Below, in pieces: positions 1 through 9,787 of a DNA stretch of 64,000 nucleotides (its first letter is position 1; each line of letters begins with the position of its first letter). The stretch covers positions 726,296 to 790,295 of the forward strand of contig NW_003314317.1 of assembly GCF_000143415.4 (NCBI RefSeq), written 5' to 3'. Made by a program: the position numbers and the translations under genes. This DNA is from Selaginella moellendorffii. Taxonomy: Eukaryota; Streptophyta; Lycopodiopsida; Selaginellales; Selaginellaceae. The notes under the pieces were generated by a model, which saw nothing but the letters and a program-made list of their open reading frames with translations, searched no databases and was not told the origin of the DNA.

Positions 1-1097
1 GTGCCAATGTCTCGTGCAGACCCGATTTGTAACACGTTTCTTGCTTGACATTCTGCGCGTGGGAGATGTATATGATAGATCGGAGGGGCGAGTTGCCTTT
101 TATCAGGCGGACAACTCTTGTCTTGAAGACTTTCTTCACCTCTTCGCCCACCATAATATCCACAACTATTTGTTGCATTGCCAAGCTAGAATGCTGCCCG
201 GAGACGGCATAGAACCGGATGTTCTGATCGTCCAACACCTTCCTATTGATCAAGTCTGGAAACCTCGTCTCGCCCTTCATTGTTCGGTAGTAGGGGATCA
301 CGTCTGCGATGTCGGGTGTTACTGAACTTGCCAGCATCTTCTGCTTCAGTTTCTCCACCCACTCATCAGATACTAGCCTGTGGTTGTATTTGCTTTGGAT
401 GTCGATACGGCTCACGTCGATTGTATATACTTTGTTGGAATAGTAACAAGTACTATTATCTGCGACGATTTTCGCTGCCTCTTCTTGCTCTTTCTGCTCT
501 TTGCGGCTCTTCTTTTTGGTGGGTGTAGTGTTCGAACCCGAGGCAATGGCATCACCGAGTAGCTTCTTTTTTGGAGCAGCAGAGTCGGACGTCGGCTTGA
601 GCTTGACCACCCTTTTCTGCTTCGGGGTAGTTTCCAGATCGACCCCCTTCCCCTTCGCTTCGCGAACTGGAGGCACTCTCAACGGCTCAATGTTGGAATA
701 TAGTTTTTGAACATCGCCATAGGTGAGGTCCGTGGATTCCATGTGATCTTCATAGACCCGCAGCGTCTTTGAAATTGTGGGCCTCCTGGACAACCTCTCC
801 CTAGCTCCCTCTAGGAATTCCTCATAGCCGCTGCCCCCCTCCGGGAAGCCGCTAGGATGTGCAAGGTGGATCTTGAAGGCGGACGCTGTCTCTACCACAA
901 GTGCCAGTCCATATTCTTGCATGGAACTACATGGAGTGTCTGTCACTTGGATGAGGATCCCCATGCATTCTTTTCTCCCACCATCTGTGTTGTACAGCAT
1001 CAGATCCTCGCCTTCCATCCCGAAAGTCCAACTGGTGAGCTCCTCCCCCTTTTCTGCATCCACATTGACAGTGGCTGGAAGAAGAACGCAATTCCTC
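1..1097 (-). CDS. Unrecognised long exon with ParB-like motif pattern (partial at left edge)
   Basis: Reading the minus strand from about 1097 down to base 1 gives one uninterrupted frame of about 365 codons that leaves the window without a stop. It has no conventional start here. It begins just after a 3' splice-like site (TTTCTGAACAG), with an in-frame TAA further upstream, so this is an internal or second exon. The first half is acidic and mixed (LMLYNTDGGRKECMGILIQV). A lysine-rich linker follows (TPTKKKSRKEQKEQEEAAK). The last third reads VYTIDVSRIDIQSKYNHRLV, then WVEKLKQKMLAS, then RFYAVSGQHSSLAMQQI. The spacing and the G-Q-H box resemble the N-terminal ParB/sulfiredoxin fold (basic loop, helix, then G-E/Q-H/R-R-x-x-A). 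That family assignment is inference. The frame is very likely coding, given its length and protein-like composition. It probably belongs to a mobile element. Confidence 0.6.
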
Positions 1098-1554
1098 GTC
1101 TGTTCAGAAATGCACAACAATTAGAGCTGACAGATGAAAAGCTAGCAGCTGGAAATAACGTGAGGCCACACGCCATTCACCACTGCATCAGATGTCTTGA
1201 GGCTGCATCCTAAGATGGCGTGAGGCTACACGCCATCTGTAACCGGACTGCACTCGAGAGCCCAATCGGTGCATGCCAATGTTGCTACTGAATGGCATGT
1301 GGCCTCATGCCATTTTCTACTTGGCCTAAAAGACTTACCATTTGAAGCCGAATGGAGGCCGTGACAATCGAGGCCGGACTCGCTGGCGAATGTGCACTGT
1401 GTGTGCAGCGGATCGTAGCAGCAAGGCTACTCTGCCACTTACAGTTGGAGAGTGGCGCTGAAATCTCCCGGGACGCCAAGTGGGCTGCGTGTGGGTGGCG
1501 GACTGGGCGGCGGAGTTGGCGGCGAAGTTACAAACTGGGTGTGTCTTGAAGTGG

Positions 1555-1725
1555 ACGCTGATGCACATGAGCGCGATGCGAGCGCGAGTGTGATGCAAGC
1601 GCGAGTGGACGCCGATGCACACGAGAAACCTGTAGAGAAGGTAGATGAGCGCGAATGTGAGCGTGATCGCGAGGGGGAGTGCGATGCGAGCGCGAGTGTG
1701 ATGCGAGCGCGAGCGCAAGTACGAA
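1555..1725. repeat. GCGAGTGTGATGC-type degenerate minisatellite
   Basis: Degenerate tandem copies of GATGCGAGCGCGAGTGTGAT-like units, with inserts such as GACGCTGATGCACATGAG. The open frames on both strands here follow from the repeat and are not evidence of genes. Confidence 0.7.
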
Positions 1726-2937
1726 GCAAAATGCAAAACCTAACCTCACACGCGCGAAATGTCACAACGGTTGGTAATCCCGCCACGTCATCATTCCTCG
1801 GACTTGGGCGCCACCATTAATTTCTGGATTGCCGCGCGCATGCAAGCACGCAAAATCCAAAAGAAATCCACAACGTCATCATTCCTCGGACTGCATGCAC
1901 GCGAAATCCAAAAGAAAGATCATGATTGGGATATCATTTAATACCCTCGCTATATTTATACCATGCATGATTGGATATTCCAAAGCATCTTGTATTTCCA
2001 AAAATGGCAGATGTTCAGCTAAATAAAGAAATTCTATCTGTTTCTATTTTTCTCTCAAATCAATATTATAGCGTGTGGGCTCATGCAATTTTGAACCAAA
2101 GAAACCCAAAAAACGTTGGACCCAAAATATTTTGAAAAAACCCAAAAAACCCTAAACATTTTAAACCCAAAAATCCAGGCGTCATGTGGCATTATTCCTT
2201 GAATGGCGTGTGGGCACATGCCATTTTCAGGGCCAAATGCTGAATGGAGAAAAATTCCCTTTCAGTGCAAATGCTGCAAGAGGCAGATGCCGAGCACAAA
2301 GGACTGTAACTACCTCACATGACACAGATAAACTTTTCTCTATTTGGCAAAGATAAACTTTATAGCGTGTGGGCTCATGCAATTTTGAACCCAAAAAATG
2401 CACCAAAAAATTCTCGGCGTCATCTGGCGTTATCTCTTGAATGGCGTGGGGCTGCATGCCATTTTCAGGGGCACATAGGAGTATATTCCTAGGATATTCT
2501 GACACGCGCGAGATTTTTTTGAGTTTTCTGGAGATCCAACCGTTAGATCGCAACTAGATTTTACAAAATGGTATACAATGTCTTTCTTGATGACCCTGCA
2601 AAGAAGCATCTCGATCGGACACCACATGAAACCACACGAGCCTTACAATCTTTCAGGGGCATTTGCCATAGATCCGACCGTTATTTTGCTCCAAGATTTT
2701 ACAGTTTGGTGTGCATTGACCTTTCCATTGACACTGCAAAGGGACATCACAATCAGATGCGGGATCACAAGAAACTAACTTCACTAACTCTGGTTTCACC
2801 AAGATCTACGTAAGGAGTTATGAAATGAAAGGACCCTCTCTATTGAAATGTGTTTATGGTCTTAGGGGCATTGTGACATATCAAAGGATTTTGCATCAAG
2901 TTCTGTATTTGCATGTTTATCAAGTTACTGAATTGCT

Positions 2938-2963
2938 AAACCCTAAACCCTAAACCCTAAACA
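2938..2963. repeat. Interstitial telomere-like CCCTAAA tract
   Basis: Three to four head-to-tail copies of CCCTAAA, the Arabidopsis-type plant telomere unit, embedded in AT-rich spacer. Too short to be a chromosome end. It may be a repair scar or a telo-box-like motif. Confidence 0.8.
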
Positions 2964-3699
2964 TGTGGCAAATGCTGCGTGAAGAAAGATGCCCTTTCTG
3001 GGCAAATGCTGTAAGAGGCAGATGCCGAGCAGATGTATCTCAGGCTAGCGAAGGGGACAAACGAAAGCTAGCTATAAATATGACGGGATGCAAATAGATT
3101 ACTAGGCTGGTCCTGCGAAAATCAAAAACCATAATTGAAAACATTGAAAATGCAAAAAGAAAGGTTTATAATATTTTTGAATTTTAAGCAACCAAAGGAA
3201 TGTAAGTAGGGCATGTGTTTGTAAGTTTAAAAATGCCTCAACCACTTAAATTCCTAAGTAAATAAAGCTGTTTCTATTTTTGGTACAGGTAAACTTTATA
3301 GTGTGTGGGCTCATGCAATTTTGAACCCAAAAATGCACCAAAAAATGCTCGACTAGCATTATTCTTTGAATGGCGTGTGGCCTTATATTGCCATAAATGG
3401 ACGTACACACACAGCATAATTATTCCTTTACACGGCGAATAATCTTGGCGCGGATCGCTGACATGGCATGGCAAAGTTCGAATCACTGACATGGCACAGC
3501 TGGATCGAGGCAAAGACATGATGTGACAAAGTTCAACCTCCGACAGCAAAGTCTAGAAGCTACTCAGTTTGAAATTTGTCAGAGGAATCATAAAATCTGG
3601 TTTGTCAGAGGATTTGATGTGACATTCAAGCGTGTGTTATTTTTGAATTCTCGAATTCATTCCTAGGTCTATCATTTTTGTGCGCCGTGTTCTTGGTTC

Positions 3700-3895
3700 C
3701 GCTGAGCGCAGTGAGCGCTGCTTGTGTAAGCGGCGTTGTGGGTTGTGGTTTATGCGTCTACGAGCGGTTGCGGCATTGCGAGCGCCATTGCGAGCGGCAG
3801 TTTATGCGAGTGGCAGTTTGTGCGAGCGGCGCTACGAGCAGTTGCGGTGTTGCGAGCGGCGCTACGAGTAGTTGCGGTGTTGCGAGCGGCACTGT
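3700..3895. repeat. GC-rich GCGAGCGGC tandem repeats
   Basis: Tandem units built from GAGCGGCGCTACGAGYAG and TTGCGGTGTTGC, repeated about every 27-30 bases, best seen at 3825-3890. They keep frames open on both strands without gene-like composition. Confidence 0.7.
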
Positions 3896-4256
3896 CTTTG
3901 GTGTGACTACCGCTTCCTCTTGATATTCGGCACTTGTGCCTCCTGGTATGTTCACCATGGAATGGCTTAGGACCACATTTAGAAATGGCATGAGGCCACA
4001 TGCCATCTTGGGCCCTTGCAATTTCATGGCTAGCGTATTGTCATGTATGTTTTTACTTGCCTGCAGCTGTGTGTATATCAAGATGGCATAAGGCCTCATG
4101 CCAATTTTGTGAATGCGAAATTTCACGTGGGTGTCAATAGCATGTTTGAATAATGGCATGTGGCCTCATGCTATTGAGGTTGTTTGGTATGTTATGATTT
4201 AGGCCATTCTCCAATCATTTTTTGTATGGTCTTAACTTCTTTTCTGCACTTTCAGA

Positions 4257-7200
4257 ATGGCCTTCAGGGTTGGGGAAAAGGTTTACATTTTGAATGGTGG
4301 GAAGAGAGTTGCAAAAGGGACCCTTGTGTCTATGGATCAGAACTTTGTTATACACTGTCAAAGGCTTGGGGAAGGCAATGTTGCTGTATCAGTAGAGACT
4401 GTCTTCGATGGGAATGTGGTCGCTATTGAACGAGGAGAGATAGTCGTCGGGGTAAATGTTGTTGTTGCCTTGAAAAATCTTCAGAAGAAAGCAGATGTTG
4501 GGGACAGCGCAAGTGCGACGCATGTTCCCTCCGTGGATCTTAAGAACCGTGCTACATGGATTCAGGCGAAGGTGTTTCTAAACAACCCTGAGGGGGAGGT
4601 GGTAGCTGAGGGCTTAGCCACAGTTGTCGATCCAAGAGATGCGGTTGCTAATCAAGAATTGGGCTGGGATGATATTGGAGTTGCGATTTTAGAGGTTGTT
4701 GACACAGAAGAAAACAGTCTGACTATTGGAAGCATTGTGCGGTGGAAATTGAGGCACTTAGTGTTTGAGAATGTGAAGGATTCACAATCAAACACCACTA
4801 CAACTGATGACAGAACATCTCTTCATGGGAAAAGAAAGTACACCTTCCTAAAGCGCAGCCAAAGGGATCTGAGCAACGAACCGAAAAGGCAGAAAATGGC
4901 GATGGAGGTTCGAATGGTCTCGACAGTTGCTTGTTGCAAGAGGAGGTGCTGTCAACATGCTGATTGGGATGCTATTGAAGAGGAGAGAGCAAGATACAAG
5001 ACATTGTCCTGGAAGGCAGCTCGCAATTTTGTGTATGAAGCATTACGGTCATTTGTTGATGCTTCAGAACATCAGGTGGGGGGCATAGTCTTCCAGAGGG
5101 GTTTGGTTTGCATGAAGGCATGGAGAATCATTTATGGAGTCCCTCGAACCACATTCTACAGAATCAAAACTGAGTTCGAGGAACAAAGGGTTCAACAGGC
5201 AGTCCATGGGAACGACGGTACGCACAAAACCAGGGGTCATGTTGTATATGGAGAGGCAATCTTCAAGAGGTTTGTCGAGACATGTAGCGAGCAGCAACCA
5301 CATAAAACCCGCCTCTTGGAAGATGGAACACGAGACACCCAACGAGTTCTCCCTTCCATGTATACCAAGGGGGCCATATTGGAAGATGTGAATCGGGAAC
5401 TCCAGAGTAATGGCTACAGAAAGCTGAGCCAATCTAGATTTAGTAGATTGTGGAGCAACAGGTTCAGGGATGTGAGTATAGGAAAGTACTCCAGCTTTTC
5501 AAAGTGTGACGAGTGCACTGCTATCAAAATGGCTTTGTCGAAGAATTCTTGCAGCGCTCAAGAGCGAGAGACGTTGGTTAGAAGGCGGCTCGACCACAAC
5601 ATCGAGCAGAGAAGCTGCAGGACTGCATATTATCATAACAGGATTCTCTCCATGGAGAGACCTGACTCTTACCTCTGCATCATCCACGCCAAAATGGACC
5701 AGAAAAAGACGTGCTTACCTCGACTCAATCCTGCCCCCAAGGCAATCTCTTCATCCATGCAGCTGCCTGTGTCTCTGTTTGGCATAATCGCTCATGGGCA
5801 TGGTGCCCAGAACTATGGGAACTTCTTTGTACCTCTATGGGGTGGCAGGGGTGCAAACATGATGATTGCGTCCCTAGCAAAACACTTAAGGTCTCTGCAA
5901 AGTGCGTAGACTGAGCTGAACGGCCAACCCTTGCATAAGGCCCTTGTCGATCGAACCCCATACAGGGTTCAGCTGGAGGAGGAGCAAAGGCTTGCAGTAT
6001 CGCGTGGGGCCCCATGCCATCCCAATGAATATGTTGGCCGTCAGATTGTAGGGTTATCACGTGAGGCCTCATGCCATTCCGACGAGGCTGGTCGCCCGGT
6101 GAATGCACAGCCTCATCAAAACGAAGCAAAATCTCAAGGAAGTTCTTGCGGCCGATGTGGCCTTCCACCCCATCTTCTGCTCCAAACAGACAATGCTGGC
6201 AGTGAGAACAAAAACATGTACGTCTTCGCGTACTTGGCGATGCTTGTTGCCAAAGGCATATTTGAAACAGTTACACTTGGCTTTCTCATGGTTGGGCACA
6301 CTTATGAAGACGTTGATGCCATGTTCAGTCACCTGGCAGAGTCCCTCCGGCGATCCAATGTCCTCACCCTCCCACAACTCTACGATGAATTCCAAAATTG
6401 CATCAAAGGCACTGTTGAAGCTGCACTTCTGACAGAGGTTCCAGACTTTAAGGGGTTTGTAAGAGGCTACATCAGGGACGGATCCGAAACGCTGATTGGC
6501 CACTCCAAGCCTCTTCAGTTTCATTTCAGCATGTGTGACGGTGCTCCAGTGATGAGGTACAAGATGAGAGAATGGGACACAGTGTGGCTGCCAGTGGATG
6601 GCATTAAACTCTTCAAGAGAGATCCCATAACTGGGGAACCTATGATTCCTCAGAGTTCCCCACGGCCGATGCACCCGGATGGACTCAAAGACCAGGAAAG
6701 TATAGTGGCCGGGATTAGACAGCATATTGCCTTCTGGAAGAGGGGGTTGGTGTTTGGTGGAGAATCCTATTTTCAGAGGTGCAAGCCTTTGCTCGAATAC
6801 TGGGAGAAGATTATATCTGCTATCCAAAATGGGCCGGTTGTATATGAAGAATTGGAAGAGTCCTTTTGGCCAGAACCCAGAGCACCAGATAGTAGCGGAA
6901 CAATGTCCTCTGGAAATGCAGTGACAGATAATGATGTTGAGGATCACTATTGTGGGCCGAGGAACAAGAAGCCGGATTCAGCATTCAATCCAGTACAGGT
7001 CTGCAAAGGAATGGTCGTGCTTGTCAGACCCAATAATAAAAAACAAATGATATGGGTGGGGCGCTGCATCACTGATGCAGAGGAGGACGCGGAAACTAAC
7101 TCCTTCAATGTAACTGTGGAGTGGTTCAAGCCAAGTTCCGGATATACGAAGGATTGCCTAGAAAAGAGATGGGTGCTGAATCCAAGGGATCCCAACATGA

Positions 7201-7398
7201 GCATATCGGTGGATAATGTTGTGCATGGTTGGATGCGGAAGCAGAGTGCCACCATCACCTTGCCAGACCATGCAAGAGATGCAGCAAGAGCATTCATAAC
7301 CCGGGTTCAAGGTGAGATTCATGAATATTCCTTTACTAAGTTTCTAATGTATTTTATTTCAAGGTGAACAATCCGAATCTGAATCAGAGGAGGCGTGA
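4257..7398 (+). CDS. RNase H-like (DDE-type) transposase candidate, DUF7869-like; interrupted
   Basis: One frame runs 4257-7311 with a single TAG at 5907-5909. A probable short last intron (7312-7363) joins to an acidic tail ending at 7396-7398. The N-terminus has two related modules, RVGEKVYILNGGKRVAKGTL and then QAKVFLNNPEGEVVAEGLAT, like the KVYL..AKGT domain found in plant CACTA-type proteins. A Cys-rich segment (FSKCDECTAI) precedes IIHAKMDQ. The second half has LLQTDNAGSENKNMYV and VGHTYEDVDAMFSHL. The three acidic motifs match the RNase H-like core of a widespread transposase-like family that I associate with DUF7869. The middle (about 5902-6130) contains two dyad repeats and no conserved motif, so it may be an intron with donor GTGCGT at 5902. 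Otherwise the TAG marks decay. The mobile origin is inferred from motifs and context. Confidence 0.65.
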
Positions 7399-8037
7399 TG
7401 GCATGTGGCCTTACGCCATTCCTAGGTGAGATGATACAAATAACAAGTATAAATTCTTAGTTGTTCTAGCAAATCTTACTTAAAGTTCAAGGTGAACAAG
7501 CCGAATATGAATTCATCGGATTGTTATAACAAATTGCGAGGTGATGGCATGAGGCGATACGCCATTTGAGAGTGGTAGCCATTCCTATATGAGGTGAGTG
7601 AAGTATTTATTAGAAATACCTCATTCAATTGTGCACTTCTAAGTCTTGGTCCACTTAGTACTGTTTGCATGTTTTTATTTTAATTCTTTCTCTAAAATGT
7701 TATTTAGCATGTGGCTTCATGCCATTGCTCTCCACAATCATGCATTGAATTTCTATCCTTGCATAATACTTCTCCATATATATAGCATGTGCGCACATGT
7801 GATATGGTTCATTAGGCCTAATATAGTGTGTGAGGTAAAACAAAGATGATGTGACATATGCATTTACCAATCACACGTGCATAAATCTAATAATATGGCG
7901 TGTGGCCCATATTAATGGCACATAAACCCATATTGTGGGCTTACGTGCTTTATGTACCATCATTCCCTTGCAGCGTGTGTGTTGGTTTCCTTTTTATAAC
8001 ACAACGAACTCCATATTTTAGGGTGAAGAGCGTTCTC
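7399..8037. other. Spacer with dyad repeats and a duplicated last-exon sequence
   Basis: The last exon of the preceding gene (TTCAAGGTGAACAATCCGAA) has a near copy at about 7486-7515 (TTCAAGGTGAACAAGCCGAA). Each copy is followed by a dyad repeat, which suggests a local tandem duplication of exon plus palindrome. Nothing else coding is seen. Confidence 0.55.
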
Positions 8038-8295
8038 ATGGCAAGCACAAAATCTGTAAGTGAGGCAGAAAAGGAGACGGAGAAGGAGATAGGTGAAGAT
8101 GTAGAATATATAAGTCTTCCAAACTCCCCGTACTATACTCCAGGTGATCATTTTTCTGAACAAACGGCAACATTAACAACTATCGAGAACGCCCCAGTAA
8201 CGTCAGAGACAACAATCCAAAGCAAAACAACTGACCCGGAGAAGGATGATAGTACCGCTGAGAGTACCAAAAAGGAGGTGTCCACTAGCGCTTAG
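8038..8295 (+). CDS. Small acidic Ser/Thr/Glu-rich reading frame, unrecognised
   Basis: An 86-codon frame starts at ATG 8038 and is rich in Glu, Thr, Ser and Lys. It begins MASTKSVSEAEKETEKEIGE and has an SLPNSPYYTPG patch in the middle. An upstream 3' splice-like TTTTAG at about 8020 could make it an exon of a longer gene. Dyad repeats flank it at 7894 and 8302, so it may be a third gene of the same element. No family is recognised, and low-complexity composition weakens the call. Confidence 0.35.
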   Translation: MASTKSVSEAEKETEKEIGEDVEYISLPNSPYYTPGDHFSEQTATLTTIENAPVTSETTIQSKTTDPEKDDSTAESTKKEVSTSA

Positions 8296-9361
8296 GCTTA
8301 TAATGGCGTGTGCCCTCATGCCATTTACTTGATCACCAAATACCTTTTTCCCTTTGCACTAGTATATCTTAATACCGGTCTGAGAAATAGAATGGCATGT
8401 GCCCTCAGGCCTTTTACTAAATCACCTTTGAAAGAAATGCAAGCCTCTATGTCGTAAAAAAAAGGTACTAGAGAAATTCCTTAATAATATGAATGTTATT
8501 TAGTTTCATGAAAATACACTAAGGGTCAAATGAGTTAAATGACTTCTCCAGACTAGCAATGCCTCTTGCTACACCTTCACAATTAGATTCGTTAGAAAAA
8601 GATAACATTGAATAATATCTAAATGTTCTCACCATTAAGTTATATGTCTGGCTAATAGGAATGACGTTCATCTTGGAAAGCTCACCACACACTTAATGAA
8701 CAAACAAATAGTGTGTGCGCGCATGCCATCGCTCTTCTTTAGCTTCAGATTCGGCTTGTTCACCTTGACAATGAGATTTATTATACAACCAGATGGACAC
8801 AGTCTGGACATAAAGTCACCGCGCTAGTCACCATGCCCCAGATATGTCTAGCCCCTGGACAAAAAACATATAATTTCACGTCATTTTCAAATACTTGAAA
8901 ATTTGTACCTAGTCCCATTTTACTGAATAAATCCCACTTTAACGAAATAAAGCTTTAGACACAAGTGCAAAGTGTTATAAAAGCAGACTTATGGAGCCGA
9001 TGGTGTGGAGACACCAAATGGGCCAATGTGTGATACATTGAGGTTATATTGATGGGTTCATGAGAACCCCTTGCTAAGGGAATCCCAATGGAAATGGGAA
9101 TGGTATAGCCTAAATTGGAAGGCATGTGGTAGGGTGTGGTAACCTGGATAATGATAGAGGTGTGAAAACACCAGCAATGAATTGTAGGACTTGACAACTA
9201 TGGGGTAACTAAGCAAAAGGTGCAAGTAATTGGTTAAACAGGTAAAAGGTAGCTACCCAAAGCTTTTTAATGGCACAAAAAAATTAAATATACCCTTATC
9301 GGGGATAAGTTGTTTATGTTGCGATATAGTAAGTCAATGTCATAAAAGAAAATGCTCGCCA
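8296..9361. other. Non-coding spacer
   Basis: The last three dyad repeats lie at its left end. The rest is AT-rich sequence in which I see no gene or RNA. Confidence 0.5.
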
Positions 9362-9787
9362 ACATTCCGTAAATATGCCAAATGAGCAAATCTGGACACT
9401 TTCCATAAATAACATTTGGGACCGAAATGAGACTAATACAAAGGGCATGATAGCGAGTGTGTTTGGCAGACACGGTAAGCTATCATTTAGCGATATTGAG
9501 GGACCAATCTCAATATCGCGGGGGTTCTTGATACTAACAAGTGCAAGCCAATGACTCAAGTTTCTCAAACTAGGCCGAGTATGCTCAGCAAGAAATATAT
9601 AGGGTTCCTACCTTATATTTATCCAATCTAAGTACATGGTCATTGACCAATTTCTCAACTAGCTCAAGTGGGAAACTAATAACGAATCCAGCAATACTGA
9701 CCTCCTGCCATCGTGGCAGTAAAAAAAGAATATCCGAAAGGACTAGCCGACAGGTAACTTTTGATACCCGAAGTCATATTCGCGACA
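9362..9787 (-). mobile_element. LTR copy A (truncated), minus orientation
   Basis: On the minus strand it begins TGTCGCGAATATGACTTCGG, directly after a polypurine tract (AAGGGGGGGAGAG, 9788-9800). It matches LTR copy B base for base with few changes until it stops abruptly at about 9362, so roughly 680 bp of the LTR are missing. The polypurine tract and the start with TG identify this as the 3' LTR of a minus-strand element. Confidence 0.75.

Larger units (their letters stand above)
1239..4256. other. Non-coding spacer with repeats between two divergent element genes
   Basis: No convincing gene is visible between the minus-strand frame at the left edge and the plus-strand transposase-like gene. 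The region holds several dyad repeats. It also holds a roughly 120-bp repeat module seen three times (about 2024-2240, 2340-2475 and 3255-3395) that contains GTGTGGGCTCATGCAATTTT and ends in a dyad repeat. There are two GCGAGCG-rich simple-repeat tracts and a short telomere-like tract. The open frames here come from the GCGAGC repeats. Confidence 0.6.
1157..8730. repeat. Dispersed 22-24 bp dyad-symmetric repeats, about 18 copies
   Basis: A near-perfect palindrome with half-site AATGGCATGWGG followed by its mirror CCTCATGCCATT recurs at 1157-1177, 1213-1238, 1291-1314, 2202-2225, 2440-2463, 3369-3394, 3985-4006, 4083-4105, 4152-4175, 6001-6020, 6059-6078, 7398-7420, 7544-7566, 7705-7726, 7894-7915, 8302-8325, 8391-8415 and 8709-8730. 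Half-degraded forms (GTGTGGGCTCATGCAATT) occur near 2070, 2360 and 3300. Changes on one arm are often matched on the other (GGCGTG with CACGCC). I saw no copies after 8.8 kb. All lie outside the conserved coding blocks, including the two at 6.0 kb, which sit in the interrupted middle of the transposase-like gene. Confidence 0.85.

Noticed and set aside
1157-8730. CRISPR-like array formed by the short palindromes
   Set aside because: Spacing is irregular (tens to thousands of bases), copies are imperfect, no uniform spacers exist, and the context is a eukaryotic genome.
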